Shown: positions 1-5,345 of the stretch, one piece after another
Layout: each line of letters opens with the position of its first letter
Numbering within the stretch: the stretch's first letter is position 1
Assembly (NCBI GenBank): GCA_003176035.1
Contig: PSRL01000080.1
Coordinates: 1-5,345, forward strand
Length of the DNA: 5,345 bases
Origin: Verrucomicrobiota bacterium
GTDB lineage: Bacteria; Verrucomicrobiota; Verrucomicrobiia; Chthoniobacterales; Xiphinematobacteraceae
Direction of reading: 5' to 3'
Program-made: the position numbers and the translations under genes
The notes under the pieces: generated by a model
What the model was told of the DNA's origin: nothing
Seen by the model: only the letters and a program-made list of their open reading frames with translations
Database searches by the model: none

Positions 1-12
1 GCGCCCCCGAAG

Positions 13-70
13 AAAAAATACCCTCCAAATTTGTGATCATTTTATAGGTGCTTCGCTATAGTTTTGGGAG
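13..70 (-). terminator. Weak terminator candidate downstream of sctU
   Basis: In the mRNA direction, CTCCCAAA (63-70) can pair with TTTGGAG (23-29) with one bulged base. The enclosed loop holds an inner TATAG/CTATA stem (43-47 with 56-60). A run of six T residues follows five bases after the outer stem (complement of A13-18). The stems are short and partly A/T, so termination here is uncertain. Transcription may instead continue beyond the window. The rest of bases 1-75 shows no coding sequence. Confidence 0.3.
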
Positions 71-75
71 AGGTT

Positions 76-1143
76 CTAATTCGGTTTTGATGATGGCAAC
101 ATAGAAATCCAGCGGAGGATTTCGGCAACAGGCTCTAAGAGATCATACGGTATCATTTCAAAAATGCGCATTCGCTGATAAAGCGCTCGAGCCAGCGCAA
201 CATTTTCAATAATAGGAATCCCCTCACGCTGAGCAATAGAAATCATTTCCATTGCTATGGTTCCCATTCCCTTGGCCTTTAAGACTGGCAACGGCGTCTC
301 CCCCTTGCAATAATAGATGGCAGCCGCATAGTGAGTCGGATTGGTAACCAGCACTGTGGACTGTTTTGTATTTGCAGCGGAATCTTCAAAAATAATTTCT
401 CTATGGATGCCTTTTCGGGTCTGTTTGATTTCCGGATTTCCCTCGGTTTCCTTATTTTCTCGCTTTACTTCATCAAGAGTCATCATCAACTGCTTGGTAT
501 GCATTCGCTTTTGCATGAGAAAATCCACTATGGAGAGAAGAATCCATATCAAAAGGATCACCGCACAGAAAAAAATAAATATGTGCGAAACGCATTGCAT
601 CAAACCCGAAAGCGCCTCGAAAGGAAGAAGCACTAATTGCCCAATGAAGAGACGAATCGCCCAGATGACCGCAACTCCAAGAACTAAAATTTTAACTACG
701 GATTTTGCAAACTCAAACAACGTCTTCATTGAGAATATCCGTTTGAGTCCTTCTACGGGATTTAATTTTGTAATTTCAGGTTTCAGCGGTTGAAAGGACA
801 GAAGAAAACCAAATTGCGCTACATTTGCTAAAATAACCGATATCACCGAAGCAAGTGCCACTGGCGCTGCAGCAAAACACACAACCTTAACCGCCAATTG
901 TAGGCATGGAATAGTCGGATCTCGCTTATCATCGGCCATTGCCTGAAAAATGGCTCTAAAAAGATCTTCTAACCATAGCTTTAGGTAAGGAGAAGTGAAA
1001 CAGACGGTAGCTAATATCACGGCACCGGAAATAGTCATCACCACCTCTGTGCTCTTCGCCACCTGTCCTTTTTCGCGAGCGTCCTGAATACGCTTGGGTG
1101 TCGGCTGCTCTGTTTTTTCCGAACTGCTTTCCTGGCCGCTCAT
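76..1143 (-). CDS. sctU: Type III secretion export-gate switch protein SctU (FlhB/YscU family)
   Basis: This is the inner-membrane autoprotease that controls which substrate class the injectisome exports. From the ATG at 1143 it has 355 residues, usual for the family. The N-terminus carries the conserved SEKTEQPTPKRIQDAREKGQ block. Four hydrophobic segments follow at roughly residues 36-54, 88-113, 148-173 and 185-208, then a charged linker and the cytoplasmic domain. The self-cleavage motif NPTH is at about 268-271 (bases 331-342), followed by the typical PVLKAKGMG and IPIIENVALARALY blocks. By family knowledge, cleavage falls between Asn and Pro and allows the switch from needle to later substrates. 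I chose ATG 1143 because it overlaps the sctT stop as ATGA and gives the usual N-terminus. A GTG at 1164 would add seven residues (MGALDSV) with no visible Shine-Dalgarno. It is the last gene of the visible operon. The intact NPTH and deep similarity make the family certain. Confidence 0.97.
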   Translation of the reverse strand: MSGQESSSEKTEQPTPKRIQDAREKGQVAKSTEVVMTISGAVILATVCFTSPYLKLWLEDLFRAIFQAMADDKRDPTIPCLQLAVKVVCFAAAPVALASVISVILANVAQFGFLLSFQPLKPEITKLNPVEGLKRIFSMKTLFEFAKSVVKILVLGVAVIWAIRLFIGQLVLLPFEALSGLMQCVSHIFIFFCAVILLIWILLSIVDFLMQKRMHTKQLMMTLDEVKRENKETEGNPEIKQTRKGIHREIIFEDSAANTKQSTVLVTNPTHYAAAIYYCKGETPLPVLKAKGMGTIAMEMISIAQREGIPIIENVALARALYQRMRIFEMIPYDLLEPVAEILRWISMLPSSKPN

Positions 1144-1916
1144 GACAGAATCGAGCGCACCCACGAAAGAAGTGTGTCGCTCTTAAAGAGATTTCGCAAG
1201 AAGGCCCATCCTAAAAAAGTAAGGTAAACGACCAGAAAAAATGTTCCCACCACGCTTTTAACAGGAAACGAAAAGAAAAAGACGTTGAGTGAGGGCACAA
1301 ATCGACTCATAAATCCGAGGCCTAAGTCGATCAGCAGAAATAAAATTAATAAAGGAGCTGCGTACAAAAGAGAAAGCTCAAAAAGCTTCCCGGCTAAACC
1401 GAGAAGAGGGCCTGCGGTCGCTATTTTGAGCGGAGGTATAAGCTGCCAAGGAGGATAAAATTCGTAACTAGCCAATAAAGCGGCAAAAAAAATTGTAAAT
1501 CCTCCAACGGAAAAAAAAAGCATGATTGAAAATCGAAGCATAAAGTCCCCCATCGGAGAGCTCATGCCACCTAGAAATGGGTTAAAAAAAGCTCCCGCGG
1601 TCGCTCCTCTTTGAAGGTCAATGTACTCGCCTGCGGCTTGCATCGCCCAAAATCCAACTCCCGAAGCAAAGCCAAAAAGAAAGCCAATTATAAGCTCCTT
1701 CAGTACGAGTACACCCATGAAAATTGGAGCAAGTGAATCCCGTGGAGCGCTTGGTAAGAATACGGGCACAAGAACCAATATGCTAGCAACTAGAAAAGCT
1801 CGTCGCTGTGATCCGGCAGGCGATGACGATCCAAAAAAAGGCGCCACCGCTAAGGCTCCCATAACTCGCGGCAGCAGAATGAACAATGTAATGAATATGT
1901 TATGAAGATCCGCCAT
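1140..1916 (-). CDS. sctT: Type III secretion export-gate protein SctT (FliR/YscT family)
   Basis: This integral membrane protein of 258 residues is a normal SctT length. In solved export gates one SctT/FliR copy joins the SctR ring and SctS copies in a helical assembly at the base of the secretion channel. The sequence is hydrophobic almost throughout, with about six membrane segments. Family hallmarks are the KELIIGFLFGFASGVGFWAM region (residues 73-92) running into AAGEYIDLQRGATAG (94-108), and LLIDLGLGFMSRFVPSLNVF (194-213) followed by FPVKSVVG. The ATG at 1916 is firm, because an in-frame TAG lies two codons upstream. A weak AAGAG Shine-Dalgarno sits nine bases before it. Its TGA stop is shared with the start of sctU (ATGA), suggesting translational coupling. 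A flagellar FliR is less likely given the P-Q-R-S-T-U neighbourhood. Confidence 0.97.
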   Translation of the reverse strand: MADLHNIFITLFILLPRVMGALAVAPFFGSSSPAGSQRRAFLVASILVLVPVFLPSAPRDSLAPIFMGVLVLKELIIGFLFGFASGVGFWAMQAAGEYIDLQRGATAGAFFNPFLGGMSSPMGDFMLRFSIMLFFSVGGFTIFFAALLASYEFYPPWQLIPPLKIATAGPLLGLAGKLFELSLLYAAPLLILFLLIDLGLGFMSRFVPSLNVFFFSFPVKSVVGTFFLVVYLTFLGWAFLRNLFKSDTLLSWVRSILS

Positions 1917-1990
1917 GCTCTAAATCTCTTTTCAGGCCCTGCAAGGGGAGTTTGCGGTGCGGTGGCTGTAGGGTTTTCACGATAAGTGTG
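1917..1990 (-). other. 74-nt sctS-sctT intergenic gap
   Basis: This is the longest gap in an operon whose other junctions are overlaps or 19-24 nt. It encodes no further part of either gene: sctS ends in TGA at its right edge, and a TAG in the sctT frame closes the left. It contains only a four-base-pair mini-hairpin (CCCT-TGC-AGGG) and the weak sctT ribosome binding site. I see no promoter boxes and no terminator T-run. Confidence 0.5.
1926..1930 (-). promoter_or_regulatory. Weak ribosome binding site of sctT
   Basis: AAGAG on the minus strand stands nine bases before the sctT ATG in an A/T-rich, little-structured stretch. It is the only purine block of suitable spacing in the sctS-sctT gap. 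It supports the start at 1916 but is a short match. Confidence 0.4.
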
Positions 1991-2269
1991 TCAGCCACTC
2001 GGTCGCACCAAAATAGGAAAGTTTTGGAACGAAAAAATGGTGTAGTTCAAAAAGTCGGTGAAGATCATGTTCATCGCATAAATCAGCACCAACACAGTCG
2101 CGACCAGCTTAATAGCATAGGGAAGACTTTGGTCCTGAATTTGTGTCAATGCTTGAAAAAGAGCGACAGCCACCCCCAAAATCACGGCAACAGCGATCGG
2201 CGGCATCGAGGCGGTCAGGACTAGCATGAGCGCTTTCGAAGCCAGATTTATGATAACATCCTGTCCCAT
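1991..2269 (-). CDS. sctS: Type III secretion export-gate protein SctS (FliQ/YscS family)
   Basis: This small two-helix inner-membrane protein has 92 residues against the usual 86-90. In solved structures about four SctS copies stack beneath the SctR ring with one SctT. The first hydrophobic helix spans about residues 12-38. The signature QALTQIQDQSLP follows at 39-50 and the second helix at about 51-74. The tail, ending in FPILVRPSG, is slightly longer than usual. The ATG at 2269 is the first possible start after an in-frame TAA three codons upstream, and it gives the family N-terminus. The gene starts 24 nt after sctR ends and is followed by a 74-nt gap before sctT. Its Shine-Dalgarno is unusually close to the start. 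Identity is certain at family level; non-flagellar assignment rests on context. Confidence 0.97.
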   Translation of the reverse strand: MGQDVIINLASKALMLVLTASMPPIAVAVILGVAVALFQALTQIQDQSLPYAIKLVATVLVLIYAMNMIFTDFLNYTIFSFQNFPILVRPSG

Positions 2270-2270
2270 A

Positions 2271-2277
2271 TCCTCTT
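2271..2277 (-). promoter_or_regulatory. Closely spaced ribosome binding site of sctS
   Basis: AAGAGGA on the minus strand is one of the best Shine-Dalgarno matches in the operon. Only one base separates it from the sctS ATG, instead of the usual five to nine. No other in-frame start fits the conserved N-terminus, so the short spacing appears real. It may reduce independent initiation and make sctS rely on ribosomes arriving from sctR, 24 nt upstream. Confidence 0.5.
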
Positions 2278-2293
2278 ATAAAATACGCCCCTT

Positions 2294-2956
2294 CTACAGG
2301 CGATACGTCATCACCAGACCACCTAAAAGGCGCGTCCAACCATCCACCAAAATAAAAAGGAGTAGCTTAAATGGCAGTGAAATCGCCGTGGGGGAAATCA
2401 TCATCATACCTAAAGCAAGGAGAATATTGGAAACCACCAGATCGATTACGAGAAACGGCAGATAAATGATAAATCCTATTTGGAACGCAACCGTCATCTC
2501 AGTTAACACAAATGCCGGAACTAATATCAGAAAATTATCCTCCCGTATTTTTTGATATTGTTCTTTCGGCCACGTTCGGCGTGCGGTATCCATAAAAAAT
2601 CGCCGCATTTCCGCTTTACTATTTTGCCTAAGAAATTGGGTCATAGGCGGACTGACCGCATCCCATAACGCCTCCACCTTGCTGATCTCCATCTTTGACC
2701 AATTTAAATTCTGTGTCTTGAGTAAATCCCAAGTTTCCAGAAAGACTGGTTGCATAATAAATAGAGATAAAATAATCGCAAGTCCGTTGATGACCATATT
2801 GGGAGGAGTCGATTGCAGTCCCAAAGCGGTCCGTAAAATTCCAATAACGACAACAATTTTGGTAAAGGAAGTAATCAATACCGCTATATAAGGAATCAGA
2901 GAAGTTCCTATCAGTATCAAAAAAATTTCTGACAAGCTGAGATTACCGATTGTCAT
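2294..2956 (-). CDS. sctR: Type III secretion export-gate protein SctR (FliP/YscR family)
   Basis: This 220-residue inner-membrane protein has the standard injectisome SctR length. Five copies form the core ring of the export gate together with SctS and SctT. An N-terminal hydrophobic helix covers about residues 8-28. The family signature follows at 31-53 (FTKIVVVIGILRTALGL, then QSTPPN), and a second hydrophobic segment ends near 72. A polar loop with VSPPMTQFLRQNSKAEMRRF (101-120) precedes the conserved EDNFLILVPAFVLTEM block (129-144). The C-terminal helices include GFIIYLPFLVIDLVVSNIL and MMMISPTAISLPFKLLLF. The ATG at 2956 is fixed by a TAA codon directly upstream. Only a weak TAAGAT purine patch precedes it, 19 nt after the sctQ stop. 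No cleavable signal peptide is evident, which fits SctR rather than many FliP proteins. Confidence 0.98.
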   Translation of the reverse strand: MTIGNLSLSEIFLILIGTSLIPYIAVLITSFTKIVVVIGILRTALGLQSTPPNMVINGLAIILSLFIMQPVFLETWDLLKTQNLNWSKMEISKVEALWDAVSPPMTQFLRQNSKAEMRRFFMDTARRTWPKEQYQKIREDNFLILVPAFVLTEMTVAFQIGFIIYLPFLVIDLVVSNILLALGMMMISPTAISLPFKLLLFILVDGWTRLLGGLVMTYRL

Positions 2957-2975
2957 TTAAATCTTAAACGCCACG

Positions 2976-3311
2976 CTACTCCGATTGGTTCTCAGCCGAG
3001 TCCGGAATGTTTCCCAATTCTCGGACAAGAACTCCCACTGCCTCACCAATTTGTACGAGTTCTCCTTTTCCAATATTTTTTCCTTGGAGCACGATGTTCA
3101 CCAATCCATTGGCGGTAGATTTGATTGGAAAGATATGTCCCTGACCCAAGCGCTTTAACTCGCCCAAGCTCATTGTGTGACGTCCTAAACTGAATTCCAA
3201 GATCACCTCTACGGAATCTATCCACCGCGTTTCCCCTCCTCCGGATTCTGCGGAAGAAGACCAAGAGGAATGTTCACTTGGCGCTTCTTCATCGTGTTCT
3301 ACTTCTGACAT
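2976..3311 (-). other. Possible internally initiated SctQ C-terminal product (111 residues)
   Basis: An in-frame ATG at 3309-3311 is codon 285 of sctQ, at the end of the polar linker and before the C-terminal SpoA domain. Translation from it would give MSEVEHDEEAP plus the whole SpoA domain. In Yersinia YscQ, Salmonella SsaQ and Shigella Spa33, an internal start yields a short C-terminal SctQ that binds the full-length form. The size and position here fit that precedent. The upstream sequence (CAAGAAAT) gives only a weak Shine-Dalgarno, so this is inference. Confidence 0.35.
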
Positions 3312-4163
3312 ATTTCTTGAGGAAAGTTGCTGGTTAGGGTTTGCTGCCTGAGCTAGGGTTTGATTCTTCTGCTGCGCATTTGAAAAGTGTTCGGAATTTA
3401 AATTCCGCGTTAAAAACAGCGTATCTTCGAGCGTTGAACGAGGAAGTTTTATGGGTACTAGCGACCCATCTCCGATGTTGTACTGAGTCCGAAGTAGCAA
3501 ACTTCCTTCTTTCCATTTTTCAAACTCGCCGAGCAAAAAGACGTCTCCAAGCGCGAAACAGGTACAGTCTTGCTGAACTAACAGGGAATCTGCAAGAACT
3601 TCTACTGAAACTTGCAATGAATCCGGAAGCCTCCAAGGAAGGGAGGGCCAGGTTGTTGCAGCATTACAAATTTCCGATAGGAGGCTCTCATTTCCCGTCA
3701 GACTCCCTATAATCTCAGCCTCACTGCGATCATTTAACATCTGCCAATACAAGGAAATGCCTCGCGAGGCGGCGGTCGAATGAGTTTGTAATAATTGGAG
3801 CGGCAGGCGGCTTGAACGGGAAAGTCCTTGAAAAAAATCTTGTAAAATCACGCCCGTTACGGCTGTACGGAAGGGTTCGTGAATGGCTTCTATTGTTGAT
3901 CCCCGCAGTATTTCAGACAGCCAAAACCCATCTGGCAGCAGAGCACAACGGACAGTTCCAATATGATTACCTAATCGGATATCCACGTCGAGCGCTTTTG
4001 AGAGAATATCCATATCCTTCCGCCCCATTTCTAAAACAAATTGAAAATGCCATTCTCTATCCAGGGCACTGACCCTAAGATGGCGTCGGGAAGATATTAA
4101 TTTCTGCCACAGCTGCGCCTGAAACTTGGAAACAGGCTTAGGTGCTAATTTCGTTGCCGTCAT
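2976..4163 (-). CDS. sctQ: Type III secretion sorting-platform (C-ring) protein SctQ (YscQ/FliN-related)
   Basis: This 395-residue soluble protein should form the cytoplasmic pods that link the SctK/SctL/SctN ATPase complex to the membrane ring and receive chaperone-cargo complexes. The N-terminal half is divergent, as is normal for SctQ. A probable first SpoA domain covers about residues 185-250. A polar linker rich in Gln, Asn, Ser and Glu runs over about 255-315 and includes DEEAPSEHSSWSSSAESGGG. A clear C-terminal SpoA/FliN domain follows at about 315-388, with VEVILEFSLGRHTMSLGEL and the GKGELVQIGEAVGVLVREL ending. The ATG at 4163 overlaps the sctP stop as ATGA. No Shine-Dalgarno is visible, and a GC-rich hairpin lies just upstream, which suggests coupling to sctP translation. 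An internal ATG at codon 285 could give a separate C-terminal product, as known for several SctQ proteins. Position and the SpoA domain make the call firm. Confidence 0.94.
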   Translation of the reverse strand: MTATKLAPKPVSKFQAQLWQKLISSRRHLRVSALDREWHFQFVLEMGRKDMDILSKALDVDIRLGNHIGTVRCALLPDGFWLSEILRGSTIEAIHEPFRTAVTGVILQDFFQGLSRSSRLPLQLLQTHSTAASRGISLYWQMLNDRSEAEIIGSLTGNESLLSEICNAATTWPSLPWRLPDSLQVSVEVLADSLLVQQDCTCFALGDVFLLGEFEKWKEGSLLLRTQYNIGDGSLVPIKLPRSTLEDTLFLTRNLNSEHFSNAQQKNQTLAQAANPNQQLSSRNMSEVEHDEEAPSEHSSWSSSAESGGGETRWIDSVEVILEFSLGRHTMSLGELKRLGQGHIFPIKSTANGLVNIVLQGKNIGKGELVQIGEAVGVLVRELGNIPDSAENQSE

Positions 4164-5323
4164 GCTGTGTGGCCGGGTAGTCCCGGCACTTCGCTAACAT
4201 TCATCTCGAGAGCCTCTTCCTCAGTATTTTGCTGGGAGTCCTGACTTTCCGATACAAGGGACAACTTGAGTTTCATGGGCCGAAATGGCAGATTGTTGGA
4301 AAAGAAGTTGCGGATAACACTGATGCTACTATCCATCACTGCGTAAGCAGCCTGAGATGTAGTGTGGATGGCAATATCCACGCCACCTCCTTGAGGCTGA
4401 CTAGATAATGTAATCGTGGTGCCCTGCAACTTATCAACACGGAGCTGGATGGATTTGCCCTTTTCCCCGGCTGCTAAAAATTGATTCACCGTTTCATCCG
4501 GATTTTGAAAGAAGTCCTTCATGGCCGCCGCAAGTGTAGTTTGTTCCTGGGAAGTCTTTGTGATAAGAGGAGTGGAGAACGTAGCTTGGGGCAATTTCAG
4601 ATTACCGTTCAATTGAGTGGAAAGAAGATTGGGTGTTACCTTTTCTTCGATATTTTTAGGTCGACGCTTCCACGCGTCCTGAGTTTGTTTTGATGAGTTT
4701 TTCGCAATGGACGTATTCTTACGAATGGATTGTTTTCTTTTGGATTGTCGATTTTCTAATACATTCTGTATTCCGTCGGCGGAAGATTTGTCGTGGGGCG
4801 AGAGGGAATCTCTTGTGTACAATCCGGAAGAAGATTCTTTGCCGCGAGGAGGTGTGCCATCTGATGAGTCCTGTGGCCGGGCCGTTTTTGCTGTTCGGGC
4901 TTTAGCTGACAGGGACGACTTGGAATTTATTCGGGTTCCAGGAGATTTGTCATGCGAGAGGTTCGTGGCCTTGCTGAAGGAATCATTTGATGCAAGGGAG
5001 GAGACTTCTTTGTCAGCGGCTTTATTCAGTGGTGGATTTAGAAAATTATTAACGGATTCCGCTGTAGACGTGTGTTCCTGCGACGGGCCTAAATGAATCC
5101 GGGGAGAGAGTTCTTGGTCAGAATCTCTATCCGGCGGCGGATTGAGAAAATTATCAACGAACTTCGCCATGGACGTGGGTTCCTGTGAGGGATCTGAAGG
5201 AACCTCTTGGCTGTCTCTCCTTCCTTCTCCTTTGGTGGAGGAGGAAATGGGTCTCGCCGCATTCTTTTCAGCGTTGATCGGGGAGCATTTGGGGATCTGA
5301 TACTCGGATTGAATCAGTAACAT
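4160..5323 (-). CDS. sctP: Type III secretion needle-length / substrate-specificity protein SctP (YscP/FliK-like)
   Basis: This 387-residue hydrophilic protein sits immediately before sctQ, the usual place of sctP. SctP proteins are exported during needle assembly, act as length regulators, and trigger SctU to switch substrates. The first 250 or so residues look disordered, rich in Ser, Pro, Lys, Asn and Gln, with a basic stretch at about 191-230. Two near-identical motifs at 46-63 and 81-98 (SQEPTSMAKFVDNFLNPP type) and a degenerate third at 258-275 are present. Residues about 285-355 resemble a FliK/YscP switch domain: IQLRVDKLQGTTITLSSQ, then VDIAIHTTSQAAYAVMDSSI, ending in LPFRPMKLKLSLVSE. 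The family is poorly conserved, so the call rests on context, composition and this C-terminal pattern. The start is uncertain. ATG 5323 has no Shine-Dalgarno, and the frame stays open to the window edge, so the true start may lie further upstream. The stop overlaps the sctQ start. Confidence 0.82.
   Translation of the reverse strand: MLLIQSEYQIPKCSPINAEKNAARPISSSTKGEGRRDSQEVPSDPSQEPTSMAKFVDNFLNPPPDRDSDQELSPRIHLGPSQEHTSTAESVNNFLNPPLNKAADKEVSSLASNDSFSKATNLSHDKSPGTRINSKSSLSAKARTAKTARPQDSSDGTPPRGKESSSGLYTRDSLSPHDKSSADGIQNVLENRQSKRKQSIRKNTSIAKNSSKQTQDAWKRRPKNIEEKVTPNLLSTQLNGNLKLPQATFSTPLITKTSQEQTTLAAAMKDFFQNPDETVNQFLAAGEKGKSIQLRVDKLQGTTITLSSQPQGGGVDIAIHTTSQAAYAVMDSSISVIRNFFSNNLPFRPMKLKLSLVSESQDSQQNTEEEALEMNVSEVPGLPGHTA
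4172..4187 (-). promoter_or_regulatory. GC-rich hairpin at the sctP-sctQ junction
   Basis: A perfect six-base-pair stem (GCCGGG/CCCGGC) with loop ACTA in the mRNA ends eight bases before the sctQ ATG. It lies within the last codons of sctP. An alternative pairing with one bulged C extends it to eight pairs (GTGCCGGG/CCCGG-CAC). It covers the place where a Shine-Dalgarno would sit. No T-run follows, so it is not an intrinsic terminator. A role in coupling sctQ initiation to sctP translation is inferred. Confidence 0.55.
4499..4552 (-). repeat. SctP repeat motif, degenerate copy 3
   Basis: This encodes SQEQTTLAAAMKDFFQNP (residues 258-275), just before the C-terminal switch-like domain. It keeps SQE-x-T, the A, the aromatic residue and the NP ending of copies 1 and 2. 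The resemblance is at protein level, and common descent with the other two copies is not certain. Confidence 0.5.
5030..5083 (-). repeat. SctP repeat motif, copy 2
   Basis: This encodes SQEHTSTAESVNNFLNPP (residues 81-98), 35 codons after copy 1. The spacers between copies are unlike in sequence, so the conserved unit is about 18 residues within a 35-residue period. Confidence 0.85.
5135..5188 (-). repeat. SctP repeat motif, copy 1
   Basis: This encodes SQEPTSMAKFVDNFLNPP (residues 46-63). It matches copy 2 in 12 of 18 residues. Over the 50 bases at 5136-5185 versus 5031-5080, I count 40 identities without gaps. The offset is exactly 105 bases (35 codons), which points to an in-frame duplication. 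Confidence 0.85.
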
Positions 5324-5345
5324 CGGCGGCTGTGAGGAGTTTTCC

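Noticed and set aside
341..793. Plus-strand open frame of 150 codons opposite sctU
   Set aside because: It lies wholly antisense to a well-conserved sctU, has no recognisable protein features and no convincing start context. It is a shadow frame.
2109..2339. Minus-strand open frame of 76 codons bridging the sctR end and sctS
   Set aside because: It is out of frame with two certain genes and resembles nothing known. It is an overlap shadow.
76..2956. A flagellar fliP-fliQ-fliR-flhB cluster
   Set aside because: The families are homologous, but the gene before sctR is a two-SpoA SctQ-type protein preceded by an SctP-like gene. SctR has the short injectisome length without an evident signal peptide. 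The order matches injectisome loci.
4172..4187. The GC-rich hairpin as an intrinsic terminator after sctP
   Set aside because: No T-run follows it on either strand, and sctQ starts eight bases later in an overlapping arrangement.
4707..5096. Plus-strand open frame of 129 codons opposite sctP
   Set aside because: It reads the complement of the low-complexity Ser/Lys-rich part of sctP, which is prone to long shadow frames. There is no independent support.
1..5345. A previously undescribed system, mobile element, CRISPR array or RNA gene
   Set aside because: Nearly the whole window is occupied by known T3SS core genes. I saw no transposase, terminal repeats, regular short repeats or tRNA-like folds.

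Overview
This window is one minus-strand gene cluster for the core of a non-flagellar (injectisome) type III secretion system. In transcription order, from high to low coordinates, it holds sctP, sctQ, sctR, sctS, sctT and sctU. All six products belong to recognisable families, so the machine itself is well known. Nothing in the window supports a wholly new system. The interest lies in gene-level details: a repeat-built SctP, a hairpin over the sctQ start region, and a possible internal start in sctQ.

Layout: sctP (about 4160-5323; its frame stays open to the right window edge) encodes a needle-length and substrate-switch protein. It overlaps sctQ (2976-4163), the cytoplasmic sorting-platform (C-ring) protein, by four bases (ATGA). 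After 19 nt comes sctR (2294-2956), then 24 nt, sctS (1991-2269), then a 74-nt gap, sctT (1140-1916), and another ATGA overlap into sctU (76-1143). SctR, SctS and SctT form the export gate in the inner membrane. SctU wraps around the gate and cleaves itself at NPTH to switch substrate class, a switch that SctP triggers. SctQ recruits the ATPase complex and cargo below the gate. The left 75 bases hold only a weak terminator candidate.

The P-Q-R-S-T-U order matches the Ysc (Yersinia) and SPI-2 (Salmonella) type of locus, where sctV, sctN and sctO usually lie upstream. Here they would be beyond the right edge. The organism is a diderm bacterium of moderate GC content. The protein sequences do not let me name a phylum with confidence. 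The gene order does not look like the split arrangement of Chlamydia, but other phyla with injectisomes (Proteobacteria, Verrucomicrobia, Lentisphaerae and others) remain possible.

The tight spacing and two stop/start overlaps indicate a single polycistronic mRNA with translational coupling. No promoter is visible, and the operon promoter is presumably outside the window. No RNA genes, mobile elements or CRISPR arrays were seen, and the plus strand shows only shadow frames.
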